Shown: positions 53,449-63,207, numbered from the stretch's first letter. The stretch: DNA of 64,000 nt from SVEL01 sp017381055 (GCA_036307185.1 JAXJYC010000029.1:248001-312000), one strand, 5' to 3'. Program-made: numbers and translations. The notes: generated from the letters alone by a model not told the origin.

Positions 53449-54585
53449 TTATGCTTTTGGCACAGCTTTATTCTTAGCGTTATATACATATGCTAGCACT
53501 TCTGCTACAGCTTGATATAACTCCTGAGGAATCTCCTCATCTATTTCAACGCTATGATATAGCGCTCTTGCCAATGGTTTATTTTCTACAATTTCGATAT
53601 TATTTTCTCTTGCCACTTCCTTAATCTTAAGTGCAAGAAAGTCTTCACCCTTTGCAACCACAATTGGTGCTTTCGCCACACTTAAATCATACTTAATAGC
53701 TACGGCAAAATGTGTAGGGTTTGTGATAACAACATCTGCCTCTGGCAGCTTTTGCATCATTCTTCTCTGAGAAACCTCTCTCATTTTTCTTCGAATCTGT
53801 GACTTTACAGTAGGATCTCCTTCGGACTGCTTATACTCGTCCTTTACTTCCTGCTTTGTCATCATCATATCATTTTTAAACTTACGTATCTGATATATAT
53901 AATCAGCTACGCCTATAAACAAATAAATAATGCTAATCTTTAATGCAATTGAAAATACTGTATCTCCTACGAATTCAATTCCCTGTGTCAAACTGACATC
54001 ATAAAGATTATATATCGCATATATTTTATCAACTAACTCTGTATACACTATATATATACAAATTCCCACTATAGCTACTGATTTTAGTAGGTTTATAAGG
54101 GATTGACTTGAAAACATTCTCTTAAATCCATTAATAGGATTTAAATTACTAAACTTTGGCTTTAATGCCTCTCCCGATATCTTCCACTTAACCTGTACCA
54201 AATCTCCAAAAAAATAAACTATAAAAGATACCAAAAGAAATGGTGCTATAAGTAATCCAATATCTAAAAACATTTCTCCTAAAACTGCTAACGCTACTCC
54301 TAAATTAATATCATCAGAATCTGTTGCATATTTAGAAATAGAACTGTAAAACTTAGTAAAGCCCTCTATAAAGCCTTTACCAATTGTGCCAACATAAATC
54401 TTTAGAAATGCAAAAATAATAACAAGGTATCCAGCATTTACAATTTCCTTACTCTTGGCAACTTGGCCCTTCTTTCTAGCATCGTCTAACTTTTTTTGTG
54501 ACGCTGGTTCAGTTTTTTCTCCACCAGGTCCATCCTTTGCAAATAACTGCAGGTTCAGTTTTAACGGCATATATTCAGTATCCAC
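53449..54585 (-). CDS. flhB: Flagellar export specificity switch protein FlhB
   Basis: The 378-residue protein has four membrane helices and a cytoplasmic domain. The autocleavage motif is NPTH (VVITNPTHFAVAI near 275), which switches export from hook to filament substrates. The likely start is GTG at 54585, with AAAGGA 8 nt upstream and one base after the fliR stop. An ATG five codons later has a poorer site. Confidence 0.94.
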   Translation of the reverse strand: MDTEYMPLKLNLQLFAKDGPGGEKTEPASQKKLDDARKKGQVAKSKEIVNAGYLVIIFAFLKIYVGTIGKGFIEGFTKFYSSISKYATDSDDINLGVALAVLGEMFLDIGLLIAPFLLVSFIVYFFGDLVQVKWKISGEALKPKFSNLNPINGFKRMFSSQSLINLLKSVAIVGICIYIVYTELVDKIYAIYNLYDVSLTQGIEFVGDTVFSIALKISIIYLFIGVADYIYQIRKFKNDMMMTKQEVKDEYKQSEGDPTVKSQIRRKMREVSQRRMMQKLPEADVVITNPTHFAVAIKYDLSVAKAPIVVAKGEDFLALKIKEVARENNIEIVENKPLARALYHSVEIDEEIPQELYQAVAEVLAYVYNAKNKAVPKA

Positions 54586-54586
54586 A

Positions 54587-55366
54587 CTATTGCATTCCTT
54601 TCATTACCAAAATAACCATCTCCTGCATAACTCTAAATATAAAGCTTGCAACTGTCGGAAGTAACGGTGCTATTAATAATATAATAACAAGTCCACCAAT
54701 TACCTTAATCTGTACACCTATTGAAAACATATGAATCTGTGGCGCAATTTTGGTCATAATACCTAGTGCACAATTCAATATCAATATAGCTACAAATATA
54801 GGCAATACAATTCTAAACCCTATTATAAAATAATTACTTAAAAAGCCAATCATTGTATCGTACATCGTTGCATTAATCGAAAGTTTTCCTATATGTATCA
54901 AGGAAAATGAATCTTTTATTGCACTTAATAAAAAGACATGCATATTTGAAATAAGCATCAAAAGCATTATCAAGTTATTATACAAGGAACCTGTAATGGT
55001 TGACATCTGCTGAGTAGTTGGATCAAACATACTCGCCATAGCTAAACCTATATCTGTATCTATCATTCTACCAGCAAATAAAATAATACTACTGCATATA
55101 TACGCAGAAAAACCAATCAACAATCCCACTGCTGCTTCCTTGATAACAATAGCAGAATACTCCAATAATGAGGCATATTCAATCTCCATCTCTGGTAATA
55201 CATTATATAAAATTATAGATAAAAATATAGAAAGCCCCAATTTGGTCTGCGATGGTGTGTTGCTCATTCCAAAAAAGGGGGCCAAAAAAACAAATGATGT
55301 AATTCTTACCAATATTAATATAAAATATTCTATATCCTGCTGTGAAATAACAACGTCAATATTCAT
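54587..55366 (-). CDS. fliR: Flagellar export apparatus protein FliR
   Basis: The protein of about 259 residues has about six membrane helices and FliR-type segments (VRITSFVFLAPFFG near the start; IIGFRIVLPI and ALGIMTKIAPQIHMF later). The ATG at 55366 overlaps the fliQ stop as TAATG, with GGAG upstream. An in-frame ATG nine codons earlier would lie inside fliQ. Confidence 0.93.
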   Translation of the reverse strand: MNIDVVISQQDIEYFILILVRITSFVFLAPFFGMSNTPSQTKLGLSIFLSIILYNVLPEMEIEYASLLEYSAIVIKEAAVGLLIGFSAYICSSIILFAGRMIDTDIGLAMASMFDPTTQQMSTITGSLYNNLIMLLMLISNMHVFLLSAIKDSFSLIHIGKLSINATMYDTMIGFLSNYFIIGFRIVLPIFVAILILNCALGIMTKIAPQIHMFSIGVQIKVIGGLVIILLIAPLLPTVASFIFRVMQEMVILVMKGMQ

Positions 55367-55632
55367 TACAAATAATCTCCAAAACTGTTCCAAAGTTCAG
55401 TCATAAATTCAACTATTGTATTTAAAATAAATGGGCCAAATATCAATATACATATAAATATGGCTAATATCTTTGGTACAAATGTAAGCGTCTGCTCCTG
55501 AATGGAAGTAACCGCTTGAAAAATACTTATAACCAGTCCCACTATAAGTGACACAATAAGGAGTGGGGCTGAAGTTATAATTATTGTCCATATGGTTTCA
55601 ACAGCCACATCTAAAACAGCTTCAACCGTCAT
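55366..55632 (-). CDS. fliQ: Flagellar export apparatus protein FliQ
   Basis: The 88-residue protein has two membrane helices and the family core SLIVGLVISIFQAVTSIQEQ, with LTFVPK after it. The length is exactly as expected. It lies 15 bp after fliP and overlaps fliR. Confidence 0.95.
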   Translation of the reverse strand: MTVEAVLDVAVETIWTIIITSAPLLIVSLIVGLVISIFQAVTSIQEQTLTFVPKILAIFICILIFGPFILNTIVEFMTELWNSFGDYL

Positions 55633-55647
55633 ATTTACCTCCTATTG

Positions 55648-56472
55648 TCACTTAAACGTTTGTACAAGATTAATTATTATCAAATTCCAGCCATCCGCCA
55701 AAACAAATAATAAAATCTTAAACGGCATAGAAATCGTAGTTGGTGGAAGCATCATCATACCCATAGACATAAGTGTTGATGAAACTACCATATCTATAAC
55801 TAAGAATGGCACATATATAAGGAAACCTATCCAAAATGCTATTCTAAGTTCACTAATAATAAAGGCAGGAATTAGTACTGTATTAGGAATGTCTTCCTTA
55901 ATGTCCTTAACTTCTGTAATTCCGCCTATCTCGCACATAGAATTCAAATCTTTTTCATCTACCTGCCTAAACATAAACTCTCTCAAAGGATCCATTGCCT
56001 TTTCAAAGAATTCTTCTTGATTAATCTCTTCATTACTAAATGGCACATAAGCCTCTTCATAAACTTGGCCAAATGTCGGTGCCATAATAAATATAGTAAG
56101 AAATAACGCAATTCCTATAAGCACCTGGTTTGGAGGTGCAGTTTGCGTATTCAGAGCACTTCTAGTAAAATGCAGAACAACAAGTATTCTTGTAAATGAT
56201 GTCAACATAATAAGTATTGACGGACATAAAGCAATAACCGTCAATACAATAACTATCTGTAAGGCACTACTTACGCTTTCTGAGTCTGTTCCTATGGTGA
56301 TTCCTAAAACCTCTGAATCAGAAGGATCAGCGTCTATAATTGTGTTAGTATCCTCTCCTGCTGTATCATCACCTTCCTGGTCAGGCGCAGCATATACACT
56401 GCTGCTATGATTGACTGTAAGGAAAAACACAAAAAGGATAAGACACAGTATTCTTAAAAATTTCTTTTTCAT
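55648..56472 (-). CDS. fliP: Flagellar export apparatus protein FliP
   Basis: The 274-residue protein has an N-terminal signal peptide (about 1-29), an acidic spacer and four membrane helices. The family segments LTSFTRILVVLHFTRSAL and PPNQVLIGIALFLT are present, as is FIISELRIAFWIGFLIYVPF near the C-terminus. It forms the export gate with FliQ and FliR. Confidence 0.95.
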   Translation of the reverse strand: MKKKFLRILCLILFVFFLTVNHSSSVYAAPDQEGDDTAGEDTNTIIDADPSDSEVLGITIGTDSESVSSALQIVIVLTVIALCPSILIMLTSFTRILVVLHFTRSALNTQTAPPNQVLIGIALFLTIFIMAPTFGQVYEEAYVPFSNEEINQEEFFEKAMDPLREFMFRQVDEKDLNSMCEIGGITEVKDIKEDIPNTVLIPAFIISELRIAFWIGFLIYVPFLVIDMVVSSTLMSMGMMMLPPTTISMPFKILLFVLADGWNLIIINLVQTFK

Positions 56473-56486
56473 AAGCCTGCCATACC

Positions 56487-56843
56487 TTACTCTTTATCTT
56501 GTTTATTTCTGAATTTTTCTAATATGCTTGCAAATGGAATAGATGTTTTGTTACTCTCTCCATTTGGATCCTCCAGGGGTAATTTTAACCCCTGTGAATC
56601 CAACTTACTTATAAAGGTAACTGTATCTTTTCCTGTTGCCAGTGCAAAATACTCATCACCTATTTTAACAATATGCAAACATTTTGTGTTTGAAAGCCTC
56701 TGAGTCTCAATAACAGATATATTATCCCCCATCATTCCAGTTCTTTGGAGTTTGGCTATATATACTGTTGTTATTCGTGTAAGTACTAAAACAAACACAA
56801 ATATCAATATTGAAACTATAAGCTTAATAATACCATCAGTCAT
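56487..56843 (-). CDS. fliO: Flagellar biosynthesis protein FliO
   Basis: The 118-residue protein has one N-terminal membrane helix (about 5-27) and a small cytoplasmic domain with the FliO-type MGDNISVIETQRLSNTKCLH segment. It has the expected size, and it sits between cheY and fliP, the standard place. It helps assemble FliP. Confidence 0.85.
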   Translation of the reverse strand: MTDGIIKLIVSILIFVFVLVLTRITTVYIAKLQRTGMMGDNISVIETQRLSNTKCLHIVKIGDEYFALATGKDTVTFISKLDSQGLKLPLEDPNGESNKTSIPFASILEKFRNKQDKE

Positions 56844-56849
56844 ATTAGA

Positions 56850-57212
56850 TTATCCTAATACCTTCTTAACAGCTTCGAGAACTCTATCTGCCTGGAATGG
56901 CTTAACAATAAAATCCTTAGCTCCTGACTGAATAGATTCAATAACCATCGCCTGCTGACCCATAGCAGAACACATAATAACTGTTGCTCCTGGATCTGTT
57001 TCCTTAATCTTCTTAAGTGCCTGAATACCGTCCATTTCTGGCATTGTGATATCCATCATAACTAAGTCAGGCTTTGTTTCGACATACTTATCAACAGCCA
57101 CCTTGCCGTTTTCTGCCTCACCTGCAATGTTGTAACCATTCTTTGTCAAAATGTCTTTAATCATCATTCGCATGAATGCCGCATCATCACAAATTAAAAT
57201 GTTCTTTGCCAT
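56850..57212 (-). CDS. cheY: Chemotaxis response regulator CheY
   Basis: The 120-residue single receiver domain has the acidic pair Asp9/Asp10, phospho-acceptor Asp54 (VMMDITMPEM), a conserved Ser/Thr in MCSAMG and Lys in FIVKPF. Phosphorylated CheY binds the FliM/FliY switch. I chose the ATG at 57212, with GGAGAG upstream, over an ATG seven codons earlier. It lies between fliY and fliO, as in Bacillus. Confidence 0.95.
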   Translation of the reverse strand: MAKNILICDDAAFMRMMIKDILTKNGYNIAGEAENGKVAVDKYVETKPDLVMMDITMPEMDGIQALKKIKETDPGATVIMCSAMGQQAMVIESIQSGAKDFIVKPFQADRVLEAVKKVLG

Positions 57213-57237
57213 AACTTTTATCTCTCCTATCAAAAAA

Positions 57238-58452
57238 TTATTTAATAATTTCTGTAACTCTTACACCAAAATTTTCTTCGATAACTACAACTTCGCCTCT
57301 TGCAACATACTTGCCATTTACAAGTACATCAATTGGTTCACCTGCAATCTTATCTAATTCAATAATTGTTCCTGGTGCAAATTCAAGAATATCTTGAATT
57401 GATTTTGTTGTTCTACCAAGCTCTACAGTAACCTCAAGTGGAACATCCATAATAAGATTGATGTTCTCTTTCTGGTTTGCTGCAACCAAATCTGGTGAAA
57501 ACGCCTGGAACTGTGCAGTCTGCACATTCACTTCCTGCATTGGCGTGTTCATAAAGCCCATCATCTGATTACCTGGCATCTGCATGCCCATCATACCTGG
57601 CTGCATTGGCATACCCATCTGCTGCATTGGGTATCCGCCCATCATCGACATATCCATCTGCTGTGGCATTGGCTGCTGTTCCATTGCTACAGGAGTAGGC
57701 ATCGGTGCTGGTGTTGGCGCCGGTGCTGGAGCCGGTGCCGGTGCCTCTGGTGCTGCTTCAGGTGCTGCTGCTGTATCAGTTCCTGAAGAGAACTTCGCGC
57801 AAAGTTCCTGACAGAACTCTACCGGGTATAACTGCATAATCTCACTATCAACTAAATCGCCGATAGTCATTTTGAATGATATTTTAACAAATCCTCCTTT
57901 TAGGAAGTCTGTAATATCCGCTTCATCCACCGTATCATTTAAGTCAACTAAACTTGCTGTTGGCGGGCTGATATCTATCTTCATATTTAACATTGAAGAT
58001 AGGGATGTAGCCGATGTTCCCATCATCTGGTTCATGGCTTCACAAATTGCACTTAAGTGTAAATCGCCTATCTCACCTTCAGTATTAAGACCATCGCCAC
58101 CCATCATAAGATCCGCAATAACCTTAACGTCTCTGTCTTTGAGAATAAGTACATTGTTTCCACTAAGTCCTTCTCTATATGATATTTGTAAAAACACACA
58201 TGGTCTATCATACTGTGAAACTAATTCATCCCAGTGTGAATAAGCAACCATTGGTGTAGTAATATCCACCTTTTGATTTACAAGGGAAGATAATGTTGTT
58301 GCCGCCGTTCCCATGCTTATGTTGGCAATTTCGCCCATGATATCTTTTTCCATATCACTAAGCGTCTCTGCTTCATATGCACTTTCAGCTGCTGTAGTAT
58401 CCATTCCGCTTAATAAGGCGTTTATTTCTTCCTGTGACAACATTCCGTCCAT
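57238..58452 (-). CDS. fliY: Flagellar motor switch phosphatase FliY with Met-rich linker
   Basis: The 404-residue protein has an N-terminal FliM-like EEINALL segment. A CheC-like domain follows with two E-x-x-N motifs (GEIANISMGTA and CEAMNQMMGTS), then a Pro/Ala repeat and a strikingly Met/Gln/Pro/Gly-rich linker (about 245-305). A C-terminal FliN/SpoA domain (about 325-404) completes it. It is both a rotor C-ring component and a CheY-P phosphatase. The linker is compositionally unlike the rest. Confidence 0.94.
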   Translation of the reverse strand: MDGMLSQEEINALLSGMDTTAAESAYEAETLSDMEKDIMGEIANISMGTAATTLSSLVNQKVDITTPMVAYSHWDELVSQYDRPCVFLQISYREGLSGNNVLILKDRDVKVIADLMMGGDGLNTEGEIGDLHLSAICEAMNQMMGTSATSLSSMLNMKIDISPPTASLVDLNDTVDEADITDFLKGGFVKISFKMTIGDLVDSEIMQLYPVEFCQELCAKFSSGTDTAAAPEAAPEAPAPAPAPAPTPAPMPTPVAMEQQPMPQQMDMSMMGGYPMQQMGMPMQPGMMGMQMPGNQMMGFMNTPMQEVNVQTAQFQAFSPDLVAANQKENINLIMDVPLEVTVELGRTTKSIQDILEFAPGTIIELDKIAGEPIDVLVNGKYVARGEVVVIEENFGVRVTEIIK

Positions 58453-58456
58453 TTTT

Positions 58457-59434
58457 TTACTCCTCCCTAATTATTGATGTAACTCTTACCGCGTACTTGT
58501 CATCCGACGAACCCGGTAAGGCAGTAAATTTCTTAATATTACCGACATAAATCTGCAATTCCTGTCCTACTAGTGAATCTAACTTAATTATATCACCTTT
58601 TTGTAAATTAACAAAATCATTTACAGAAATCTTACTCTTTCCAAGAGTAGCTTTAATCGGTATCTCTGCTTTAGAAATGAGAGACTCAATAATCTCTTCA
58701 TATGTGTTTTCGTCCTTTTCCTTCATAGTTGAGAACCAATACTTGGTATTCAACTTATCCATAACATCTTCTAATGTATCAAAAGGAAGACATATATTCA
58801 TAAGACCCTCTACATCACCAATCTTAATCGATAATGTGACAATAGACATCATCTCCTGTGGTGATATAATCTGAGCGAACTGTGGATTTGTCTCAATTCT
58901 CTCAAGTCGGGGCTTTATCGCAACTACATTTTGCCAAGGTTCTCTTAGCAAATCTATACATATTGATAAAAATCTTTCTAATATAATGATTTCTATCTCT
59001 GAAAACTCTCTTTTTTTCTCCAATGAAACACCTGAGCCACCAAGCATTCTATCTATTATGGCATATCCAAGATTTGTTCCCAACTCCATAATTATCTTAC
59101 CGTTCATAGGACTTGCATCAACAATTCCTAACAATACTGGATTCGACAACGCATTTGAAAACTCTGCATAAATAAGCGCTTCTGAACTGACAACATCTAC
59201 TGATACAGTTTTTCTTAAATATGCCGGAAGATTTGTGTACAACAATCTTCCATAATGTTCAAAGATAATCTCCAAGGTACGAAGATGTTCTTTTGAGAAT
59301 TTAGATGGACGTTTAAAGTCGTATACTTTTACTTGTTTTTCTTCACTATTTTTATATTCTTCTGCATCAAGCTCGCCTGTACTTAAAGCCTTCAACAGAT
59401 TATCTATCTCACTTTGAGATAATACCTCACTCAC
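58457..59434 (-). CDS. fliM: Flagellar motor switch protein FliM
   Basis: The 325-residue protein has the N-terminal CheY-P binding helix (LSQSEIDNLLKAL), a CheC-like middle domain (ALSNPVLLGIV, MDRLMG-like IDRMLGGSG) and a C-terminal SpoA domain. FliM forms the C-ring and sets rotation direction. It lies 4 bp before fliY. The start follows a GGAGGT site. Confidence 0.95.
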   Translation of the reverse strand: MSEVLSQSEIDNLLKALSTGELDAEEYKNSEEKQVKVYDFKRPSKFSKEHLRTLEIIFEHYGRLLYTNLPAYLRKTVSVDVVSSEALIYAEFSNALSNPVLLGIVDASPMNGKIIMELGTNLGYAIIDRMLGGSGVSLEKKREFSEIEIIILERFLSICIDLLREPWQNVVAIKPRLERIETNPQFAQIISPQEMMSIVTLSIKIGDVEGLMNICLPFDTLEDVMDKLNTKYWFSTMKEKDENTYEEIIESLISKAEIPIKATLGKSKISVNDFVNLQKGDIIKLDSLVGQELQIYVGNIKKFTALPGSSDDKYAVRVTSIIREE

Positions 59435-59479
59435 ATCTTCACCTCCTCGTCAATTCTTATAAGTCTATTTTTTATTAAT

Positions 59480-60004
59480 TTATCTTGGAACAATAACAAA
59501 ACTACTAAAGCCTACACTGTAGATAAATTCTGTCTCATTAAACAAATCTCTAAGTGCATCTCTTATCTCATTTGTTGCACGCTCCTTTGTATCTAAATCA
59601 GACAACTGTTCTGCAGTATAACCGCCTAATATTCTGTTAACCTCAATCATCATAAGGTTTTCATTTTCACTAAGCTTATCCTTGTACTTATCATACCCTT
59701 CGTCTTCTGTATTAAGAGTAAGTGTTACCTGGATCTGTGCAAAGTTTTGATCTCCATTATCAGATGTCTTTAATAAAATAGGCATCTTTTCTGAAAATGT
59801 ATATGTAGCAGTTTTATCAATACTTATAGTCTCATTCTTCTGATTCTTAAGTTCTTTCTCTAAATCGATAGCTTTTGCAACCTTTCCAACTAAATCAGTT
59901 GTTGAATTCATAGCCGGAACAATGGCAAACACTAAAACTGCTGTTAAAGCTACATTTGTTATCATAAGTACTAATAATAAAAGATTAAGTAGCCCTTTTT
60001 TCAT
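59480..60004 (-). CDS. fliL: Flagellar basal body-associated protein FliL
   Basis: The 174-residue protein has one N-terminal membrane helix (about 5-28) and an extracytoplasmic domain with the FliL-type pattern: FAQIQVTLTLNTEDE, then NEIRDALRDLF, ending SFVIVPR. It stabilises stators and modulates the motor. It lies 20 bp after motB and 45 bp before fliM. Confidence 0.88.
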   Translation of the reverse strand: MKKGLLNLLLLVLMITNVALTAVLVFAIVPAMNSTTDLVGKVAKAIDLEKELKNQKNETISIDKTATYTFSEKMPILLKTSDNGDQNFAQIQVTLTLNTEDEGYDKYKDKLSENENLMMIEVNRILGGYTAEQLSDLDTKERATNEIRDALRDLFNETEFIYSVGFSSFVIVPR

Positions 60005-60024
60005 ATCATTACACCAAGCCTTTC

Positions 60025-60858
60025 TTAATTATTTGTCAATACGCTGTATATTCTTATCTCAACTCTTCTGTTAAGTGCTCTTCCCTCTTTAGTATCATTG
60101 GTAGCAATAGGCTCTTGCTCTCCTCTTCCAGAACACTCAAGACTTTCTTCACTCATATGCTTGTTTTTAACTAAAAACTTATATACTGAGTATGCTCTAG
60201 CCTGAGATAATTCCATATTATCTGCATACTTATTCGCCGCACTCACAGGAACTGAATCAGTATAACCTCTTATCTCAATAAGATTTTCATCATATCCCTT
60301 AAGCACATCACCTAACTTACCAACAAATACTGTTGCGTCACTCTTTATCTCAGCTTTACCTGAATCAAAAAGAACAGACCCATTAAGTGTCAAAGTTACA
60401 TATTGGGATGTAATCTCCATATCTATAAAGCCTTCATAGTCTCCATCTAGTAATCCTTCTGCTTCTAAATCTTCCTCGACTTTTCCGCCAAGTTCTTCAG
60501 TAGCATCCGATTGCATCTCCTCATACTTATCCTTAACTTCTTCTTCAGTCATCTCATCTTTTGTATCATCCTCATTTTGATTCTGACCCATAGATGTATA
60601 GTAATTATCTAACTGACTAAGCTGACTAACTCCACTAGATATCAATCCACCTTCTGTTATAGCAGGTGCTCCACTATCAAATATACTAAAGCTAGCATTA
60701 AGAGATGCTGCAATTTCTTCGAATTTTGATACATCCACTGATGACATAGAGAATAACAAAATGAAGAATGTAAGCAAAAGGTTCATCAAATCACTAAAGG
60801 TCGCCATCCAGGCTGGTGCTCCAGGCGCTGGTGCTGCTTCTTTCTTCTTTTTAGCCAT
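60025..60858 (-). CDS. motB: Flagellar stator protein MotB
   Basis: The 277-residue protein has a basic N-terminus, one membrane helix with the proton-accepting Asp23 (FSDLMNLLLTFF), an acidic plug/linker region and a C-terminal OmpA-like peptidoglycan-binding domain. That domain has LIEIRGYTDSVPV, ELSQARAYSVYKFL and NRRVEIRI. The acidic linker (about 95-150) is unusually rich in Asp and Glu. It pairs with motA 2 bp upstream. Confidence 0.95.
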   Translation of the reverse strand: MAKKKKEAAPAPGAPAWMATFSDLMNLLLTFFILLFSMSSVDVSKFEEIAASLNASFSIFDSGAPAITEGGLISSGVSQLSQLDNYYTSMGQNQNEDDTKDEMTEEEVKDKYEEMQSDATEELGGKVEEDLEAEGLLDGDYEGFIDMEITSQYVTLTLNGSVLFDSGKAEIKSDATVFVGKLGDVLKGYDENLIEIRGYTDSVPVSAANKYADNMELSQARAYSVYKFLVKNKHMSEESLECSGRGEQEPIATNDTKEGRALNRRVEIRIYSVLTNN

Positions 60859-60860
60859 GC

Positions 60861-61661
60861 TTACTCACCACCTTCACCATTCTCTGAGAATGCTTCTCTC
60901 TGAGCTGGTGCTAAGAATGACTTAAGCTTTTCTTCTATAACTCTTGGATTTTCACCCGCCTGTATAGATAAAAGGCCCTCTATCATAACTTCCTTCATAC
61001 GAACCTCTGCCGCATTATTACCTGAAAGTTTCTTAGCAATAGGTGTCGCTATCCAGTTAGCAATAAGCGAACCATATAATGTAGTAAGAAGGGCTACCGC
61101 CATCGCTGGTCCGATAGAACTTGGATCATCAAGGTCTACAAGCATCTTTACAAGACCGATAAGTGTTCCAATCATACCCCACGCAGGTGCATTGGCTGCC
61201 CAATCTTCCCAAAAGCCAATAGTACCTTTATGTCTATCCTCAATACATGCCAACTCTGTTTCCAGAATCGCTCTAACCAAATCCGGATCAGTACCGTCTA
61301 CAATAAGAAGTATTCCCTTCTTCATAAACTGATCCTCAAGTTCTCCAGCAGCTTCTTCAAGCTGAAGAAGACCTTCTTTTCTAGCTATGTTAGATAAATC
61401 TATAATCTTTCTAATAGTTTCACTCTCATCAATACTCTGCATCTTTATAGCGAGCAAAATACTCTTGAAACCATTAACAAAGCTTCCTACACTGTTCATA
61501 GCAAGAAGTCCTACTAAACTTCCTCCAATGGTAATGATCATAGATGGCAAATCATAGAAGCTCATAATTGCGCCAAAATTTATCGCCTTACCATCAAATA
61601 CAATACCGAATATTACTACGATACCACCTACTACTAAACCTATAATTGAAGCTATATCCAT
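60861..61661 (-). CDS. motA: Flagellar stator protein MotA
   Basis: The 266-residue protein has four membrane helices in the MotA/TolQ/ExbB arrangement. A cytoplasmic loop holds the charged residues that contact FliG (REGLLQLEEAA region). The conserved WGMIGTLIGLVKML and Pro-containing IGPAMAVALLTTLYGSL segments are present. With MotB it forms the ion-driven stator. It lies behind its own promoter, after a terminator that ends the flgE transcript. Confidence 0.95.
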   Translation of the reverse strand: MDIASIIGLVVGGIVVIFGIVFDGKAINFGAIMSFYDLPSMIITIGGSLVGLLAMNSVGSFVNGFKSILLAIKMQSIDESETIRKIIDLSNIARKEGLLQLEEAAGELEDQFMKKGILLIVDGTDPDLVRAILETELACIEDRHKGTIGFWEDWAANAPAWGMIGTLIGLVKMLVDLDDPSSIGPAMAVALLTTLYGSLIANWIATPIAKKLSGNNAAEVRMKEVMIEGLLSIQAGENPRVIEEKLKSFLAPAQREAFSENGEGGE

Positions 61662-61710
61662 CTATTTTCCACCACCAATCTGCACATTATATTTCAAATA
61701 CTTTCAATCT

Positions 61711-61737
61711 ATAATATAATACCACATTTTATGTCAA
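61711..61737 (-). promoter_or_regulatory. Putative promoter of the motA-motB transcript
   Basis: A perfect TTGACA (61737-61732) is followed by an AT-rich stretch with TATTAT at 61716-61711 (15-bp spacer). The spacing is short, so the exact -10 is uncertain. No sigma-28 box is seen. Confidence 0.5.
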
Positions 61738-61794
61738 TTACCAACAATATTTAACAAATTTTTTAATATTTTTTGTAAAATTCAGTAAAAACTT

Positions 61795-61835
61795 TAGGGA
61801 TGCCCTAAAAACGTGCATTTTCTAGGACATCCCTA
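61795..61835 (-). terminator. Hairpin terminator after flgE
   Basis: Arms 61835-61823 and 61807-61795 form a 13-bp stem with one mismatch, 11 bp after the flgE stop. The T tract follows after AAAG, so strength is moderate. Confidence 0.75.
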
Positions 61836-61845
61836 TATTATTTTA

Positions 61846-63207
61846 TTATCTCTTAAGATTCAAAAGTTCTTCAATCATAGTGTCTGAAGTTGTGATAACT
61901 CTCGAATTTGCCTGGTAACCTCTCTGTGTTACGATCATATTTGTAAACTCTGTAGCAAGATCTACGTTTGACATTTCAAGAACACCACTTGACATATCAT
62001 CACCAAAAGCTGTTACATCATTAACGTTAGCCATACCAGAGTTCAATGTAGAGGCAAACAAGTTATCACCAATCTTCTCAAGACCAGCTGCGTTAGCAAA
62101 GCTTGCAACCGCAATCTGTCCTATACAAAGTGTATCACCATTGTCGTAAGATGAAATAATCTTTCCATCTGTCTGAATAGCTACACTAATCATCTTACCA
62201 ACTGCTTTACCAGCACCCTGGTTCTGAATAGTTCCGTCACCCTTATTAGCAACTACTGAGTAATCACTACCATAATTTGTCATATCACCAAAATCTACTG
62301 TGATATCCTGTAGGAATGTATCAGCCTTACCACCAATCTTTCCATTTGGTCCTGGGTCCTTGCTGTATATCGATAAAGAAAATGTATTTAACCCTCCTTC
62401 AACCGTTCCTTTTGTTGGGTTGAAATTAATCTCAATACTATCCTCTTGGCCGTTAAACTTTGCAGCAAGATAATCAACTTCATCTGTTCCATTAAAAATC
62501 TTATTAATAGACAATGTGTAACCTGTTGTACTATCATCATCCTGCTCAATTTTGAACTGAACATTGTATGTATTTCCAAGAGAATCGTAGATATACATAT
62601 CTGTTGTCTTATAACCAATACCATCTGATGTAAAGTCTTCATCCGAAGAATTGATATTACCTGTCATCTTAGCAGCTGTTGTCTGGTTAGGAGCTGTAAG
62701 CATATATTCCTCTCCATATAAAGATAATGGTCTAAGTTCATCTGTCATAAGCACAAAATCACCTGTTAATGGATCTCTCTCAGCTGTATAACCCATAACA
62801 TATCCACCAGAACCTGTTACAAGATTACCAAAACCGTCAGTTGTAAAGTTACCAGCCTTTGTGTAATAATCTGCGCCACCCTTTTGAACAATAAAGAATT
62901 CCTGTCCATTAATCTTAAGGTCTGTATCATTACCTGTTGACTGTGAACCACCTTCATTTGTTATATTAACTGAAATCTGCGCAACATTAGAACCTAAACC
63001 GATCTGTTTAGCATTCTGTCCACCTGTTGATGTAGCAGCATTTGGACCAGATGCAGACTGAGTTGTCTGATAGAATAATTCTGAAAATGTTGCTCTCTGT
63101 GATTTAAAACCTACTGTATTTACGTTAGCAATGTTATTACCAATAACGTCCATACCTGTCTGGTGTACCTTAAGTCCTGAAACACCAGAATACAATGATC
63201 TCATCAT
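61846..63207 (-). CDS. flgE: Flagellar hook protein FlgE
   Basis: The 453-residue secreted protein has the rod/hook N-terminal motif (MRSLYSGVSGLKVHQ; NNIANVNTVGFK). The variable middle domain of FlgE (about 150-340) follows, and the C-terminal heptad region ends VITTSDTMIEELLNLKR. It forms the hook joining rod to filament. The first of two adjacent ATGs has GGAGG at 9 nt spacing. A 7-8 bp hairpin lies upstream. Confidence 0.95.
   Translation of the reverse strand: MMRSLYSGVSGLKVHQTGMDVIGNNIANVNTVGFKSQRATFSELFYQTTQSASGPNAATSTGGQNAKQIGLGSNVAQISVNITNEGGSQSTGNDTDLKINGQEFFIVQKGGADYYTKAGNFTTDGFGNLVTGSGGYVMGYTAERDPLTGDFVLMTDELRPLSLYGEEYMLTAPNQTTAAKMTGNINSSDEDFTSDGIGYKTTDMYIYDSLGNTYNVQFKIEQDDDSTTGYTLSINKIFNGTDEVDYLAAKFNGQEDSIEINFNPTKGTVEGGLNTFSLSIYSKDPGPNGKIGGKADTFLQDITVDFGDMTNYGSDYSVVANKGDGTIQNQGAGKAVGKMISVAIQTDGKIISSYDNGDTLCIGQIAVASFANAAGLEKIGDNLFASTLNSGMANVNDVTAFGDDMSSGVLEMSNVDLATEFTNMIVTQRGYQANSRVITTSDTMIEELLNLKR

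Noticed and set aside
57584..57811. Plus-strand frame with Gly-Ala repeats opposite fliY
   Set aside because: It arises from the complement of the Pro-Ala and Met-rich linker codons of FliY.
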